A DNA stretch of 34,047 bases, taken from an uncultured Flavobacteriales bacterium (GTDB lineage Bacteria > Bacteroidota > Bacteroidia > Flavobacteriales_D > Sanyastnellaceae). The translations under genes and the position numbers were made by a program. Of this stretch, positions 9,873 to 20,180 are shown one piece after another; the first letter of the stretch is position 1; each line of letters begins with the position of its first letter. The DNA lies in the NCBI GenBank assembly GCA_905479115.1, contig CAJQLF010000034.1, forward strand, positions 1-34,047, in the 5' to 3' direction. The notes beneath the pieces are model-generated. The model searched no databases, was not told where the DNA came from, and saw only the letters and a list, made by a program, of their open reading frames with translations.

Positions 9873-10271
9873 TCAGTAAACGGTGCATACTACCTCCCCG
9901 CCAATGTTCATCTTTCGAGCTTCCTTATCAGTCATAAGGCCCTTGGACGTGGAGACAATTGAGACACCTAAGCCATTCAAAACACGCGGTAAATCATCCG
10001 AAGCTGCGTATTGACGCAAGCCTGGTCGTGATACACGCTGCAATTTTGTGATGGCGGGACGTTTGGTTTTGCTGTCGTAACGCAAAGCGATCTTGATGGT
10101 GCCTTGGTACCCAGCATCGTCAAATTTAAAATTCAGGATGTATCCCTTATCAAACAAGATACGGGTCATCTCCTTCTTCATGTTAGAAGCGGGAATTTCC
10201 ACGACTTTGTGACCGGCCATCTGCGCGTTGCGGATGCGGGTCAAGTAATCTGCTATCGGATCAGTATTCAT
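9873..10271 (-). CDS. rpsH: 30S ribosomal protein S8
   Basis: S8 binds helix 21 of 16S rRNA and in E. coli also represses the spc operon. The 132-residue protein opens [20 protein letters not shown] and ends with [20 protein letters not shown] and EVVCTVY, the conserved C-terminal RNA-binding motif. I did not find an obvious S8-binding mimic in the rplN or rplE leaders. Confidence 0.98.
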   Translation of the reverse strand: MNTDPIADYLTRIRNAQMAGHKVVEIPASNMKKEMTRILFDKGYILNFKFDDAGYQGTIKIALRYDSKTKRPAITKLQRVSRPGLRQYAASDDLPRVLNGLGVSIVSTSKGLMTDKEARKMNIGGEVVCTVY

Positions 10272-10292
10272 AATCTTCAGTCTAATCGTGGG

Positions 10293-10562
10293 TTACCAAC
10301 TTGCTTTCTTAACACCTGGGATCTTTCCCGACAAGGCCATCTTTCGAAACAAAACTCGAGATACACCAAATTGGCGCATATAACCGCGGGGTCGACCCGT
10401 GATTTGGCATCGATTGTGCATTCGAACGGCTGCGCTGTTTGGGGGAAGCTTTTGCAATCCTTCCCAATCACCGGCTGCCTTCAAGGCTGCGCGCTTCTCT
10501 GCATACTTGGCTACCATTCGAGCCCGTTTGCGCTCGCGCGCTTTCATTGATTCCTTCGCCAT
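10293..10562 (-). CDS. rpsN: 30S ribosomal protein S14, zinc-independent form
   Basis: S14 sits in the head of the small subunit. At 89 residues it is the medium-length, zinc-free class: the [20 protein letters not shown] region keeps one Cys rather than the CxxC...CxxC zinc ribbon of the short form. The start at 10562 gives [13 protein letters not shown]. It follows rplE by a single base and precedes rpsH by 21. Confidence 0.97.
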   Translation of the reverse strand: MAKESMKARERKRARMVAKYAEKRAALKAAGDWEGLQKLPPNSAAVRMHNRCQITGRPRGYMRQFGVSRVLFRKMALSGKIPGVKKASW

Positions 10563-10563
10563 C

Positions 10564-11115
10564 TTAGTTCTTTTTGAAGGGGAAACCGAAACCTTCGAGC
10601 AGCGCTTGCGCCTCCTCGTCTGTTTTCGCTGTGGTTACAATCGTAATATCCATTCCATTGAAATTCTTTACCTCGTCGAGGTTGATCTCCGGGAAGATGA
10701 CCTGCTCCTTCACGCCAAACGTGAAGTTGCCTCGACCATCAAAGCCCTTGGCGTTTACCCCTTGAAAGTCGCGGGTACGTGGCAATGAAATAGCAATCAA
10801 ACGATCCAAAAATTCATACATTTTTCCTCGACGCAATGTGACGCGCGCGCCAATGGGCATGCCTTTTCTCAACTTAAAGTTAGAGACGTCTTTGGTCGAA
10901 ATCGTCTGCACCGCTTTTTGACCCGCAATGCGTGTCATTTCGTCGGTAGCATATTCAACGATTTTCTTATCCGCAATGGCTTTTCCAAGCCCTTGGTTCA
11001 AACAAATCTTGGTGACGCGGGGTACCTGCATCACACTCTTATACTCAAAGCGCTCCGTGAGGCTTGGTATAACTTCCTCAGCGTACTGAGTTTGGAGGCG
11101 TGGAATGTAACTCAT
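10564..11115 (-). CDS. rplE: 50S ribosomal protein L5
   Basis: L5 binds 5S rRNA and forms the central-protuberance bridge to S13. From the ATG at 11115 the product is 183 residues, [15 protein letters not shown] onward, with [35 protein letters not shown] and [25 protein letters not shown] one codon upstream is possible, but the ATG forms a TGATG overlap with the rplX stop, suggesting translational coupling. Confidence 0.97.
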   Translation of the reverse strand: MSYIPRLQTQYAEEVIPSLTERFEYKSVMQVPRVTKICLNQGLGKAIADKKIVEYATDEMTRIAGQKAVQTISTKDVSNFKLRKGMPIGARVTLRRGKMYEFLDRLIAISLPRTRDFQGVNAKGFDGRGNFTFGVKEQVIFPEINLDEVKNFNGMDITIVTTAKTDEEAQALLEGFGFPFKKN

Positions 11116-11435
11116 CACTTCAGCTCCTCATTGGTTTTCTTTGAATAACGAACGAGCTTGCCATCGTCTCCGCGACGACGACCAACTCGGGTGGCATTTC
11201 CAGCAGCGTCCACCACCATCACATTCGAAATGTGGATGCCAGCTTCCATGCTTTCAATTCCTCCTTGTGGATTGGCAGGTCCAGGCTTGATATGCTTTTT
11301 AACCATATTCACGCCTTCAATCTTCACGCGATCGGACTTGCGATCAACGGACATAACCGTGCCTTGCTTGCCTTTGCTTCCGCCGGCAATCACCTTGACG
11401 GAATCTCCTTTTTTTACTTTTACTCGCTTGTACAT
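11115..11435 (-). CDS. rplX: 50S ribosomal protein L24
   Basis: L24 starts large-subunit assembly at the 5' end of 23S rRNA. The 106-residue protein has the KOW motif ([20 protein letters not shown], about residues 8-27) and the [17 protein letters not shown] segment. Its TGA stop shares one base with the rplE ATG. Length is family-typical. Confidence 0.98.
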   Translation of the reverse strand: MYKRVKVKKGDSVKVIAGGSKGKQGTVMSVDRKSDRVKIEGVNMVKKHIKPGPANPQGGIESMEAGIHISNVMVVDAAGNATRVGRRRGDDGKLVRYSKKTNEELK

Positions 11436-11445
11436 GTCTTCCGAA

Positions 11446-11814
11446 TTAAAGTACCTCAGGGGCTAGTGAGACAATTTTCATAAAGTCCTTCTCACGAAGC
11501 TCACGAGCTACGGGGCCAAAAATCCGCGTTCCGCGCATTTCATTGTTCGCATTCAACAACACAATCGCGTTATCGTCAAACCGGATATACGATCCGTCTG
11601 CCCTGCGCACTGATTTCTTCGTACGAACCACCACGCCCTTTGAAACGGCGCCCTTCTTGATGTTACCGTTCGGTGTCGCTTGCTTTACAGAAACGACAAC
11701 GGTATCCCCGATGCTTGCATATCGCCGACGTGTACCGCCCAACACACGGATGCAAAGGACTTCCTTTGCGCCGCTGTTGTCAGCCACCTTCATGCGGGAT
11801 TCTTGTTGTATCAT
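11446..11814 (-). CDS. rplN: 50S ribosomal protein L14
   Basis: L14 is a universally conserved large-subunit protein at the subunit interface. It is 122 residues, beginning [20 protein letters not shown], with the [19 protein letters not shown] segment and the ending [16 protein letters not shown]. This is among the clearest matches in the block. It lies 34 bp after rpsQ and 10 bp before rplX. Confidence 0.98.
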   Translation of the reverse strand: MIQQESRMKVADNSGAKEVLCIRVLGGTRRRYASIGDTVVVSVKQATPNGNIKKGAVSKGVVVRTKKSVRRADGSYIRFDDNAIVLLNANNEMRGTRIFGPVARELREKDFMKIVSLAPEVL

Positions 11815-11848
11815 CTTTTGATTTCTTTCGCTTTAATCTCCTACGAGG

Positions 11849-12124
11849 TTATTTCGCTCGCTCCACAACTTCTACCACTCGCCAGCACTTGCGCTTGCTC
11901 AATGGTCGGGTTTCCATGATGCGAACGGTGTCCCCAACGTTGCAGGTATCTGCCTCATCGTGCACCATAAACTTGCTCGTTTTCTTCAAGAACTTACCAT
12001 ACTTGGCGTGTTTCTCCTTCCGCTCAACGGTAACCGTGATGCTCTTGTTCATGGAGCTGGACGTAACCGTTCCAACTCGCTCTTTGCGCATCTTGCGCTC
12101 AATTGTCGTGCTTTCAGTACTCAT
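11849..12124 (-). CDS. rpsQ: 30S ribosomal protein S17
   Basis: S17 is an OB-fold protein that binds the 5' domain of 16S rRNA. The 91-residue product has [19 protein letters not shown] and the core [22 protein letters not shown] plus [15 protein letters not shown] (about residues 55-91). The ATG at 12124 overlaps the rpmC TGA stop as ATGA (4 bases), so coupled translation is likely. Confidence 0.97.
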   Translation of the reverse strand: MSTESTTIERKMRKERVGTVTSSSMNKSITVTVERKEKHAKYGKFLKKTSKFMVHDEADTCNVGDTVRIMETRPLSKRKCWRVVEVVERAK

Positions 12125-12321
12125 GAGTTGGCGGTTTTACGAGCATTCATTTCAGTCAATAATCGCGCAACATCGCGCTTTTTATTTTTCAAAGCAGTTG
12201 TCGCCTCCAAACCTGCTACGGTGTGGTTGAACCGCAACTTGGCAAGCGCTTCGCGCTCTACATCAATCCGCTCCAACAAATCGGAGTCAGAGAGCTGTCG
12301 AATTTCTGTCATTTCAATCAT
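12121..12321 (-). CDS. rpmC: 50S ribosomal protein L29
   Basis: L29 is a two-helix protein near the exit tunnel. From the ATG at 12321 it is 66 residues, [19 protein letters not shown] to [13 protein letters not shown]. That ATG overlaps the rplP stop as TGATG. A second ATG at 12312 would give a 63-residue protein, equally plausible by family length; the start is therefore uncertain by three codons. The stop overlaps rpsQ. Confidence 0.93.
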   Translation of the reverse strand: MIEMTEIRQLSDSDLLERIDVEREALAKLRFNHTVAGLEATTALKNKKRDVARLLTEMNARKTANS

Positions 12322-12740
12322 CACTCAGCATAATCTGGTCGTACAACAAACTTGCACTTCACCGGAAGCTTTTGAGCTCCAAGTCGCAAGGCTTCTAAGG
12401 CAGTCTTCTTTGGGACTCCATCTACCTCAAACATCAATCGTCCGGGGCGCACAGGCGCAACCCAATGGCTGGGAGCTCCTTTACCTTTACCCATACGTAC
12501 CTCTGCAGGCTTGGATGTAATCGGCTTGTCTGGAAAAATCCGGATCCACACCTGCCCCTCACGCTTCATGTAGCGGTTGATGGCGATACGTGCGGCTTCA
12601 ATTTGTCGGGAGGTAATGAATCCCTCATCCAACGTTTTGATTCCGAAGGTTCCATATGCAAGGGTACTTCCGCGATACGCCAATCCGCGTATCCGCCCCT
12701 TCTGCATTTTCCTGAATTTCGTTCTTTTCGGCTGTAACAT
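12321..12740 (-). CDS. rplP: 50S ribosomal protein L16
   Basis: L16 organises the A-site tRNA-binding region of the large subunit. The 139-residue protein begins [19 protein letters not shown] and includes [20 protein letters not shown], the highly conserved loop that carries the conserved arginine near the peptidyl transferase centre. The ending [18 protein letters not shown] is also typical. It starts 15 bp after rpsC. Confidence 0.98.
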   Translation of the reverse strand: MLQPKRTKFRKMQKGRIRGLAYRGSTLAYGTFGIKTLDEGFITSRQIEAARIAINRYMKREGQVWIRIFPDKPITSKPAEVRMGKGKGAPSHWVAPVRPGRLMFEVDGVPKKTALEALRLGAQKLPVKCKFVVRPDYAE

Positions 12741-12755
12741 AACCTTTCTCTTCTA

Positions 12756-13487
12756 TCAGTTGCGTGTACGACGGCGACCACCACTACCACCACCCTGACG
12801 GCCTGAGCCGCCTCGGCGATCGTTCGATTGCTTTTGTGGAGGAATCGGCGACAAGTCCTTCTTGCCGTAAATCTCACCACGGCAAATCCAGCACTTGATG
12901 CCAATTCGTCCGTAGGTCGTGTGTGCTTCCATCAACGCGTAGTCAATGTCTGCTCGGAATGTGTGCAATGGAATTCGACCTTCCTTGTAAGACTCCGAAC
13001 GTGCGATTTCCGCACCATTCACTCGACCTGCAATGTTAATCTTGATTCCTTCAGCTCCTAGTCGCATTGTTCCCGCAATGGCCATCTTGATGGCACGTCG
13101 ATGCGAGATACGCGCTTCGATTTGACGAGCAATGCTCTCAGCGACCAGCTTCGCGTCCAACTCAGGGCGCTTGATCTCAAAAATGTTGATCTGAACTTCT
13201 TTGCCCGTCAACTTCTTCAACTCTTCGCGAAGCTTGTCCACCTCTTGTCCGCCCTTACCAATGATGACACCAGGACGCGCAGATTTTACGGTCACGGTCA
13301 CCAACTTCAAGGTGCGCTCAATGATGATGTTGGATACGCTTGCTTTGCGCAATCGAGCCAACAAGTATTCGCGGATTTTCTCATCCTCTACAAGCTTGTC
13401 CTTGTAGTCATTGCCACCGTACCAGTTCGAGTCCCATCCACGGATGAAACCAAGGCGATTTCCAATCGGATTTGTTTTCTGTCCCAT
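12756..13487 (-). CDS. rpsC: 30S ribosomal protein S3 with Gly/Arg-rich tail
   Basis: S3 lines the mRNA entry tunnel. It starts [20 protein letters not shown], has the KH domain at about residues 40-105 ([19 protein letters not shown]) and the C-terminal S3 domain ([33 protein letters not shown]). At 243 residues it is longer than the core because of a C-terminal tail after about residue 210 that is rich in Gly, Arg and Ser ([20 protein letters not shown]). Such tails vary between lineages and their role is unknown. Confidence 0.98.
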   Translation of the reverse strand: MGQKTNPIGNRLGFIRGWDSNWYGGNDYKDKLVEDEKIREYLLARLRKASVSNIIIERTLKLVTVTVKSARPGVIIGKGGQEVDKLREELKKLTGKEVQINIFEIKRPELDAKLVAESIARQIEARISHRRAIKMAIAGTMRLGAEGIKINIAGRVNGAEIARSESYKEGRIPLHTFRADIDYALMEAHTTYGRIGIKCWICRGEIYGKKDLSPIPPQKQSNDRRGGSGRQGGGSGGRRRTRN

Positions 13488-13490
13488 GAA

Positions 13491-13889
13491 TCAGTTCTTA
13501 ACGGAGTCTACAATGATGGTTACGTGGTTGCTGCGCTTGCGAATGCGGTGCGCGCGTCCTTGAGGTGCAGTTTGCAAACGCTTCAGCATTCGCGCACTGT
13601 CTACCTTGACTTCCCGAACAATCAAATCTGATTCTTCCGGTCGTGCTCCGGCATTTTTCGCTTCCCAATTGGCAATCGCTGATCGGAGTAATTTCTCCAA
13701 TCGATTAGACGCCTCTTGCGGGCTAAACTTCAAAATATTTAATGCCTGAAAGACATCCTTGCCTCGCACCGTGTCAGCGACTAATCGCATCTTCCGGGGA
13801 GACGTAGGGCAATTATTGAGCTTCGCAATAGCGAGGCTCTTCATTTCTTCCTTTCGCGCTTCTGCAGCGAGTCGTTTGCGTTTTCCCAT
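13491..13889 (-). CDS. rplV: 50S ribosomal protein L22
   Basis: L22 reaches into the exit tunnel through its long beta hairpin. The 132-residue protein has a basic leader ([18 protein letters not shown]), the core [20 protein letters not shown] and the hairpin tip region [20 protein letters not shown], where macrolide-related changes can occur elsewhere; here it looks ordinary. It starts 5 bp after rpsS. Confidence 0.98.
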   Translation of the reverse strand: MGKRKRLAAEARKEEMKSLAIAKLNNCPTSPRKMRLVADTVRGKDVFQALNILKFSPQEASNRLEKLLRSAIANWEAKNAGARPEESDLIVREVKVDSARMLKRLQTAPQGRAHRIRKRSNHVTIIVDSVKN

Positions 13890-13894
13890 GACGA

Positions 13895-14170
13895 TTATCG
13901 CTTCTTGTCCCTTTTGTCCGCGTGACCACGGAAGGTGCGGGTGGGTGAAAATTCTCCGAGCTTGTGTCCGACCATATTCTCTGTTACGTAAACAGGAATA
14001 AACTGTCGGCCGTTGTGTACTGCTATCGTCAATCCAACGAAATCAGGCGTGATGGTACTGGACCGAGACCACGTCTTGATGACGGACTTTTTGCCCGACG
14101 TTTGGATCGCCTCAACACGGTTGTTGAGCTTATAGTGTACGAATGGGGGTTTCTTAAGTGAACGAGACAT
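13895..14170 (-). CDS. rpsS: 30S ribosomal protein S19
   Basis: S19 forms a complex with S13 in the head of the small subunit. It is 91 residues: [19 protein letters not shown], then [21 protein letters not shown] and the ending [18 protein letters not shown]. Length and motifs match the family, and it lies 5 bp after rplB. Confidence 0.98.
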   Translation of the reverse strand: MSRSLKKPPFVHYKLNNRVEAIQTSGKKSVIKTWSRSSTITPDFVGLTIAVHNGRQFIPVYVTENMVGHKLGEFSPTRTFRGHADKRDKKR

Positions 14171-14175
14171 GGCTA

Positions 14176-14997
14176 TTACTTCTTCCGACGTTCAATGATA
14201 TACTTCGAGCTATTCTTGCGCGGGTTACGCGTCTTGTATCCTTTGGATGGAATACCGTTGCGTGAGCGCGGATGCCCACCAGAGGACTTCCCTTCACCAC
14301 CACCCATTGGGTGATCAACAGGATTCATGACCACACCACGAACACGCGGTCGACGACCTAACCAGCGCGAGCGACCGGCTTTTCCGGAAACTTGCAGGCT
14401 GTGCTCGGAGTTGCTCACAGAACCGATGACGGCTAAGCATGTCACGAGGATCATGCGTGTCTCGCCACTGGGCAACTTAACGATGGCGTACTTGCCATCT
14501 CGCGCGTTCAGCTGGGCATAAGATCCTGCACTTCGCGCCATTGCAGCTCCCTTACCTGGGTACAATTCAATGTTGTGTATGACGGTTCCCAACGGAATAT
14601 CCGACAAATACATCGCGTGACCTACATCAGGAGTGGCATCCTTACCGCTCTTGATCTTCATGCCTGGTTTCAGGCCTTGAGGCGCAATAATGTAACGCTT
14701 CTCTCCGTCAGTGTACTCGACTAAGCAGATGCGTGCCGAACGATTAGGATCGTACTCTACGGTCAAGACCGTCGCTTCCATGTGCTTTTCACGCTTGAAA
14801 TCAATCAAACGGTACCGACGCTTATGTCCACCTCCACGGTAGCGCATCGTCATCTTTCCATCCGCGTTTCGTCCACCTGACTTTTTCAGGGGTCGCAACA
14901 AAGGCTTGTGTGGCTTGTCAGCAGTAATGTCGTCGAATGTCGACGCAACTTTGTGACGCGTGCCGGGTGTTATGGGGTTGAATTTACGAAGTGCCAT
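14176..14997 (-). CDS. rplB: 50S ribosomal protein L2
   Basis: L2 is required for subunit association and peptidyl transfer. From the ATG at 14997 it has 273 residues beginning [17 protein letters not shown], the standard family start. A frame extending to 15024 adds nine unrelated codons that overlap rplW and is rejected. The KOW-type centre and the [13 protein letters not shown] motif with its conserved His (C-terminal third) are intact. Confidence 0.98.
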   Translation of the reverse strand: MALRKFNPITPGTRHKVASTFDDITADKPHKPLLRPLKKSGGRNADGKMTMRYRGGGHKRRYRLIDFKREKHMEATVLTVEYDPNRSARICLVEYTDGEKRYIIAPQGLKPGMKIKSGKDATPDVGHAMYLSDIPLGTVIHNIELYPGKGAAMARSAGSYAQLNARDGKYAIVKLPSGETRMILVTCLAVIGSVSNSEHSLQVSGKAGRSRWLGRRPRVRGVVMNPVDHPMGGGEGKSSGGHPRSRNGIPSKGYKTRNPRKNSSKYIIERRKK

Positions 14998-15001
14998 GTG
15001 C

Positions 15002-15295
15002 TTAGATGTTCTCGTAGAAGTCAATCAATTCTCCTTCGGCCAAACTCACGATGGCCTTCTTATATCCAACGGTGCGACCTTTTACGATGCCCGTTTTTGT
15101 AAATCGTTGACGGCTCTTACCATCCACGCGCAGTGTCCGAACCGAAGTAACGGTAACACCGTACTCCTTTTCAACCGCTTTCTTTATCTCCACCTTATTC
15201 GCACCATCGGATACAACAAACCCGTAGGCGTTGTTCTTCTCCGTATCGGCGGTCATCTTTTCAGTGATGAGGGGCTTTACTAAAATCTGTTGCAT
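15002..15295 (-). CDS. rplW: 50S ribosomal protein L23
   Basis: L23 lies at the exit tunnel and docks trigger factor and SRP. From the ATG at 15295 it is 97 residues, [20 protein letters not shown] onward, with [20 protein letters not shown] and the extended loop [23 protein letters not shown] two codons upstream is possible but less likely than the ATG. It lies 8 bp after rplD. Confidence 0.96.
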   Translation of the reverse strand: MQQILVKPLITEKMTADTEKNNAYGFVVSDGANKVEIKKAVEKEYGVTVTSVRTLRVDGKSRQRFTKTGIVKGRTVGYKKAIVSLAEGELIDFYENI

Positions 15296-15303
15296 AGCCA
15301 ATC

Positions 15304-15930
15304 TTATTTAAGCATTCCCTCGATCACCTTGTGGGCATCGTCCACGAAGATGAGGGTATTACAATTCATGATGTCGTACGTGCTCAGGTCACTGGCCACC
15401 ATTACCCGGTGCTTCCGGAGGTTGCGGCTGCTCAAGAACACATTGTCATTTGCCGAAGGCAAAACCATTAAGGTCTTGTTATTCGCCATTTCCAATCCAT
15501 TCATTAAGCCCGCAAAGTCCTTGGTCTTTGGAGCTTCCATCTTGAGCCCCTCAACCACCATGATGGCTTTTTCCTTCGCTTTGTAGCTCAGAGCGCTGCG
15601 ACGAGCCAATTGCTTCACCTTGTGGTTCAGCTTTTGGGTGTAGTCACGTGGTTCTGGACCAAACGTAGTTCCACCACCTCGGAACAAAGGATTCTTGATG
15701 GATCCGGCACGAGCCGTTCCTGTTCCTTTCTGCTTCTTAATCTTACGCGTTGAACCGGAAACCAATCCCCTGTGCAACGTGTCGTGTGTTCCTTGCCGCT
15801 GAGCAGCCCGAAAACGTTTCACGTCCAAATAGATCGCGTGATCATTGGGCTCAATGCCGAAGACGCTTTTATTCAAGGTCACCGACTTGTCGGTCTTTGA
15901 ACCGTTTGCGTTGTATACATCTATTTTCAT
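15304..15930 (-). CDS. rplD: 50S ribosomal protein L4
   Basis: L4 lines the exit tunnel and in E. coli represses the S10 operon. The 208-residue protein contains [19 protein letters not shown] and the conserved tunnel loop [20 protein letters not shown] with [13 protein letters not shown]. The ATG at 15930 overlaps the rplC TGA as ATGA. No S10-type leader hairpin could be recognised upstream of rpsJ. Confidence 0.98.
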   Translation of the reverse strand: MKIDVYNANGSKTDKSVTLNKSVFGIEPNDHAIYLDVKRFRAAQRQGTHDTLHRGLVSGSTRKIKKQKGTGTARAGSIKNPLFRGGGTTFGPEPRDYTQKLNHKVKQLARRSALSYKAKEKAIMVVEGLKMEAPKTKDFAGLMNGLEMANNKTLMVLPSANDNVFLSSRNLRKHRVMVASDLSTYDIMNCNTLIFVDDAHKVIEGMLK

Positions 15931-16559
15931 CGCGCTTGAGGTTTACGGATTTCAACAGTTGCGCCTTTGTGTCCAGGAACCGCTCCCTTCACGACCATCA
16001 CACCGTCTTCCGGCAGGATTTTCACGATTTCGAGGTTTTCAATGGTGACCCGAGCATTGCCCGTTTGTCCAGCCATGCGCATGCCTTTGAAGACACGAGC
16101 AGGCGTAGAAGCTGCACCGATTGAACCCGGCGCACGCAAACGGTTGTGCTGGCCATGGGTCGCTTGACCGACACCTGCAAAACCGTGACGCTTTACTACA
16201 CCTTGAAAGCCTTTTCCTTTTGACTTCCCGATCACAGAAACGTATTCGCCTTCGTTGAAGATGTCCTCCATCTTCAGCTGGTCGCCCTCTTTGTGCTCCT
16301 CAGCGAATCCGTTGAATTCTACGAGTTTGCGCATGAGGCCGACACCGGCGCGCTTAAAGTGACCTTGCAATGCCTTGGATGTGCGCTTTTCCGAGCGCTC
16401 ACCAAAGCCGAGTTGAACAGCCTGATAGCCATCCTTCTCCAGGGTACGAACTTGCGTCACTACGCAAGGACCAACTTCTAAAACAGTGCATGGGATATTT
16501 TTCCCAGAGGCATTATAGACGCTGGTCATACCTAACTTCTTCCCTATGAGTCCGGGCAT
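15927..16559 (-). CDS. rplC: 50S ribosomal protein L3
   Basis: L3 is an early-assembly protein whose loop reaches the peptidyl transferase centre. The 210-residue protein opens [19 protein letters not shown] and has the loop [20 protein letters not shown] and [15 protein letters not shown]. Its stop overlaps rplD by 4 bases. The gap to rpsJ is 38 bp. Confidence 0.98.
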   Translation of the reverse strand: MPGLIGKKLGMTSVYNASGKNIPCTVLEVGPCVVTQVRTLEKDGYQAVQLGFGERSEKRTSKALQGHFKRAGVGLMRKLVEFNGFAEEHKEGDQLKMEDIFNEGEYVSVIGKSKGKGFQGVVKRHGFAGVGQATHGQHNRLRAPGSIGAASTPARVFKGMRMAGQTGNARVTIENLEIVKILPEDGVMVVKGAVPGHKGATVEIRKPQAR

Positions 16560-16597
16560 GATTGTAGATTTATTGTTTCGCGTTAATGATGTTCTCG

Positions 16598-16903
16598 TCA
16601 GACCTTGATCTCCACTTCAACACCGCTTGGCAATTCCAAGCGCATTAAAGCATCAACGGTCTTTGAAGATGAACTGTATATATCAATCAACCGCTTGTAA
16701 GCGTTCAATTCGAATTGTTCACGTGACTTCTTGTTCACGTGAGGAGATCGCAATACCGTGTAAATGCGCTGATGCGTTGGCAACGGAACTGGTCCGCTAA
16801 TTACCGCACCTGTCGTCTTCACGGTCTTCACGATTTTCTCGGCTGACTTATCGACCAAGTTGTAATCGTAGGACTTGAGTTTGATTCGGATTTTTTGAGT
16901 CAT
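16598..16903 (-). CDS. rpsJ: 30S ribosomal protein S10
   Basis: S10 belongs to the small-subunit head and, with NusB, to antitermination complexes. From the ATG at 16903 it is 101 residues, [20 protein letters not shown], with [20 protein letters not shown] and the ending [15 protein letters not shown] three codons upstream would be non-standard for the family. It begins 11 bp after fusA. Confidence 0.97.
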   Translation of the reverse strand: MTQKIRIKLKSYDYNLVDKSAEKIVKTVKTTGAVISGPVPLPTHQRIYTVLRSPHVNKKSREQFELNAYKRLIDIYSSSSKTVDALMRLELPSGVEVEIKV

Positions 16904-16914
16904 CTTGGTCAATA

Positions 16915-19020
16915 TTAGCTTTGGCCCTGGGCTTCAGCGATCACTTTTTCTTGAATGCTATTCGGCGCCTGTGAGTAATGGCTAAACGACATCGAAGACG
17001 TCGCTCGACCAGAGGTCAGCGTTCGAAGATCTGTCACATAGCCAAACATTTCCGATAACGGCACCTTAGCGTTTACGATGGTCTTACCGCTTCGCTCACC
17101 CGTTCCTTCAATAAGCGCTCGGCGCTTATTCAAATCACCGATTACATCTCCCATGTTCTCATCTGGTGTGACCACCTCGAGCTGCATCATGGGTTCCAAA
17201 ATCTTAGGTTGGCATTGCTTAACTGCATTTCGGTATGCCATTTTGGCTGCCAATTCGAAGGACAATTGATCCGAATCTACCGCGTGAAATGAACCGTCAA
17301 TCAACTCAACGGACATGCTGTCCATTTGGTAACCAGCGAGCACTCCATTCTTCATTGCCTCCTCAAAACCTTTCTGCACAGATGGAACGAATTCTTTCGG
17401 GACGTTACCTCCTTTTACTGAGTTCTTGAAGACCAGTCCAGGTTCTTCCGGTGTTGGAGAGGCTCCAATTTTGACGATGATGTCGGCAAACTTACCGCGA
17501 CCACCGGATTGCTTCTTATACACTTCACGGTGATCCGTCGAGCCAAAGATGGCTTCCTTGTAATTCACCTGTGGAGCACCTTGGTTGCACTCTACTTTAA
17601 ACTCCCGACGCAATCGATCAACCAGAACTTCTAGGTGGAGCTCACCCATTCCAGAGATGACGGTCTGGCCTGTTTCCTCATCCGTACGCACATTGAATGT
17701 AGGGTCTTCCTCAGAAAGTTTTCCTAGACCATTGGACAGCTTGTCCAAATCTGCTTGAGACTTGGGCTCAATTGCAATACCAATTACAGGATCAGGGAAG
17801 GACATGCTCTCTAACACGAGGGGAGATCCTTCTTGACAGAGGGTATCGCCTGTGCGGATGTCCTTAAATCCAACCACCGCTCCAATGTCCCCAGCTTCGA
17901 GCTCGTCGATTGGGTTCTGCTTGTTGGAGTGCATTTGGAAAATTCGAGAAATACGTTCTTTCTTTCCACTCCGGGTATTGATGACATATGAACCAGCGGG
18001 AAGACGTCCGGAGTAAGCGCGGACAAAACACAAACGGCCAACGAATGGATCCGTCGCGATTTTGAAGGCCAAACCAGCAAAAGGTTCATCGGGATCAGGC
18101 TTGCGCTCGATCTTTACTTCTTCGTCATCCACTGCTGTACCCACAATAGCCTCCACATCGTAAGGAGAAGGCAAGTACATCATAACCGCATCGAGCATGG
18201 TCTGCACGCCCTTGTTTTTGAAAGCAGAACCGCACAAAAGAGGCGTAATCTGCATACCAATGGTCGCTTTACGAATCGCTTCAATGATTTCGTCGGGGGT
18301 CAGGCTATTCGGATCCTCAAAGTATTTCTCCATGAGGTTATCATCCTGCTCCGCCGCAGCTTCAATCAAGAGCCCTCGGTACTCTTCAACTGTATCAACT
18401 AAGTCGTCAGGAATTGGCACCTCATTCCACGTCATTCCGTGGTCCTCCTCACTCCAGATGTATGCCTTATTCGTAATCAAGTCTACAACTCCTTTGAAGT
18501 CGTCTTCAGCTCCGATAGGCACTTGCAAAGGGACCGGACGTGCACCCAGCATGTCTTTGATCATCCCCACAACGTTGAAGAAGTCCGCACCTGAGCGGTC
18601 CATTTTGTTCACGAACCCAATGCGTGGAACCTTGTACTTATCAGCCAAGCCCCAGTTGGTCTCGGATTGCGGCTCAACACCGGATACCGCACAAAACAAC
18701 GCAACAGCACCGTCGAGAACCCGGAGTGATCGCTCTACCTCCACTGTAAAGTCCACGTGACCTGGTGTGTCTATGATGTTGATTCGGTATTGCTCATCCT
18801 GGAAATTCCAGAAGCATGTCGTGGCTGCAGACGTGATGGTGATTCCTCGTTCTTGCTCCTGCTCCATCCAATCCATCGTAGCCGCACCATCGTGCACCTC
18901 TCCGATCTTGTGGGAAATGCCCGTGTAATACAATACACGCTCCGTCGTAGTGGTCTTACCCGCATCGACGTGAGCCATGATGCCAATATTCCGCGTAAAG
19001 TTTAAGTCTCTTTTAGCCAT
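16915..19020 (-). CDS. fusA: Elongation factor G
   Basis: EF-G is the GTPase that drives translocation on the ribosome. The 701-residue protein has the five-domain length of the family. GTPase motifs are AHVDAGKT (16-23), RGITI (58-62), DTPGH (84-88) and NKMD (138-141). Later domains show [18 protein letters not shown] (domain III) and [18 protein letters not shown] (domain V). It lies in the classical str order, 27 bp after rpsG; tuf does not follow and is not in the window. Confidence 0.98.
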   Translation of the reverse strand: MAKRDLNFTRNIGIMAHVDAGKTTTTERVLYYTGISHKIGEVHDGAATMDWMEQEQERGITITSAATTCFWNFQDEQYRINIIDTPGHVDFTVEVERSLRVLDGAVALFCAVSGVEPQSETNWGLADKYKVPRIGFVNKMDRSGADFFNVVGMIKDMLGARPVPLQVPIGAEDDFKGVVDLITNKAYIWSEEDHGMTWNEVPIPDDLVDTVEEYRGLLIEAAAEQDDNLMEKYFEDPNSLTPDEIIEAIRKATIGMQITPLLCGSAFKNKGVQTMLDAVMMYLPSPYDVEAIVGTAVDDEEVKIERKPDPDEPFAGLAFKIATDPFVGRLCFVRAYSGRLPAGSYVINTRSGKKERISRIFQMHSNKQNPIDELEAGDIGAVVGFKDIRTGDTLCQEGSPLVLESMSFPDPVIGIAIEPKSQADLDKLSNGLGKLSEEDPTFNVRTDEETGQTVISGMGELHLEVLVDRLRREFKVECNQGAPQVNYKEAIFGSTDHREVYKKQSGGRGKFADIIVKIGASPTPEEPGLVFKNSVKGGNVPKEFVPSVQKGFEEAMKNGVLAGYQMDSMSVELIDGSFHAVDSDQLSFELAAKMAYRNAVKQCQPKILEPMMQLEVVTPDENMGDVIGDLNKRRALIEGTGERSGKTIVNAKVPLSEMFGYVTDLRTLTSGRATSSMSFSHYSQAPNSIQEKVIAEAQGQS

Positions 19021-19047
19021 GATTGTAATGCGTATTCAGTGCAATTA

Positions 19048-19515
19048 TCAGAAACGGAAATGAGAGAATGCCTTATTCGCCTCTGCCATACGGTGCGTAT
19101 CTTCTTTCTTTTTGAAAGTTCCACCCTCCTCTTTGGCAGCGGCCAAAACTTCAGCCGCCAAGCGGTCAGCCATGGATTTCTCGTTGCGCTTTCGAGCAAA
19201 ACCGATGAGCCACTTCATGGCCAAACTTTGCTTGCGTGAATCACGAATCTGCTGCGGGATTTGGAAAGTTGCACCACCCACACGTCGGCTGCGCACTTCC
19301 ACTGCAGGAGTCACGTTCTCCAACGCACGTTGAAAAACCTCCAAGCCGTTCTCTTCGGTGCGCTCTTGCACCGTGTCCATGGCTTTATAGAAAATGTCAA
19401 ATGCAACGCTCTTCTTTCCATCCAACATCAAGTTGTTGACGAAGCTCGTTACCAATACACTGTCGAATCGTGGATCCGGCAGGATCAAATGCTTTTTAGC
19501 TATTCTCCTTCTCAT
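19048..19515 (-). CDS. rpsG: 30S ribosomal protein S7
   Basis: S7 nucleates assembly of the 16S rRNA 3' domain. The 155-residue protein begins [17 protein letters not shown], with [19 protein letters not shown], the beta ribbon [18 protein letters not shown] and the end [16 protein letters not shown]. It starts 5 bp after rpsL. In E. coli S7 represses the str operon; no comparable site is recognisable here. Confidence 0.98.
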   Translation of the reverse strand: MRRRIAKKHLILPDPRFDSVLVTSFVNNLMLDGKKSVAFDIFYKAMDTVQERTEENGLEVFQRALENVTPAVEVRSRRVGGATFQIPQQIRDSRKQSLAMKWLIGFARKRNEKSMADRLAAEVLAAAKEEGGTFKKKEDTHRMAEANKAFSHFRF

Positions 19516-19520
19516 GACAA

Positions 19521-19901
19521 TTAACTCTTGGCTTTAGGTCGCTTGGTTCCATACTTCGAACGCCGTTGGGTCCGACCTTCAACACCCGCTGTGTCCAATG
19601 CACCACGTACAATATGGTATCGTACACCAGGCAAATCTTTCACACGGCCTCCGCGCACAAGCACGATACTATGTTCTTGTAGGTTGTGCCCTTCGCCGCC
19701 GATGTAAGCATTGACCTCGTTTCCGTTGGTCAATCGAACACGCGCAACTTTGCGCATGGCCGAGTTCGGCTTCTTGGGTGTGGTTGTGTAGACGCGCACA
19801 CAAACGCCTCGGCGTTGTGGACATGAGTCCAAAGCGGCGGATTTGCTCGCTTGGGTCTTCGTTGTGCGCCCTTTTCGGATGAGCTGCTGAATGGTTGGCA
19901 T
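19521..19901 (-). CDS. rpsL: 30S ribosomal protein S12
   Basis: S12 sits in the decoding centre. The 126-residue protein starts [17 protein letters not shown] and carries [13 protein letters not shown] and [14 protein letters not shown]. Lys43 and Lys88, whose replacement gives streptomycin resistance or dependence in other bacteria, are unchanged, so a streptomycin-sensitive S12 is predicted. It is the first gene of the long ribosomal block and has a consensus promoter about 60 bp upstream. Confidence 0.98.
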   Translation of the reverse strand: MPTIQQLIRKGRTTKTQASKSAALDSCPQRRGVCVRVYTTTPKKPNSAMRKVARVRLTNGNEVNAYIGGEGHNLQEHSIVLVRGGRVKDLPGVRYHIVRGALDTAGVEGRTQRRSKYGTKRPKAKS

Positions 19902-19960
19902 ACGACCTATCTATCAGTTTACGTGTGTACAAATACTTTTTCCCCACATTAAAGGGGGTG

Positions 19961-19990
19961 CAAAAGTAGCAGATTCTCACTTAAAAGCAA
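19961..19990 (-). promoter_or_regulatory. Consensus promoter for the rpsL-rplQ block
   Basis: The minus strand has TTG (19990-19988), exactly 19 bases, then TACTTTTG (19968-19961), a full match to the Bacteroidota -33/-7 pattern. A start near 19955 would leave a leader of about 54 nt before the rpsL ATG. That leader includes a weak CCCC/GGGG pairing (19942-19957) followed by A's, which is not a terminator. No second promoter of this quality was seen inside the 18-kb block. Confidence 0.75.
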
Positions 19991-20168
19991 TAGCCAAGGC
20001 CTCATTTTTTCAAGCAATCAGCGCAATCAGGGCATGCCGATCAAAAACAAACTGGAATTCAGGACGTTCGCACCTAAAACACCCCCTCCAATAGGAATGA
20101 AAAACGACGACTTTTAAACATATGGGTGAAGAGTTCGTCTTAACCCTCCGGGATTTAGCCTCGCTCCG

Positions 20169-20176
20169 TACCTTCG
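20169..20176 (+). promoter_or_regulatory. Possible -7 box for the helicase gene (TACCTTCG)
   Basis: TACCTTCG differs from TAnnTTTG by one base and ends 4 bases before the GTG start of the helicase. There is no TTG at 17-20 bases upstream, so support is moderate. If used, the mRNA would be leaderless. Confidence 0.35.
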
Positions 20177-20180
20177 AATA

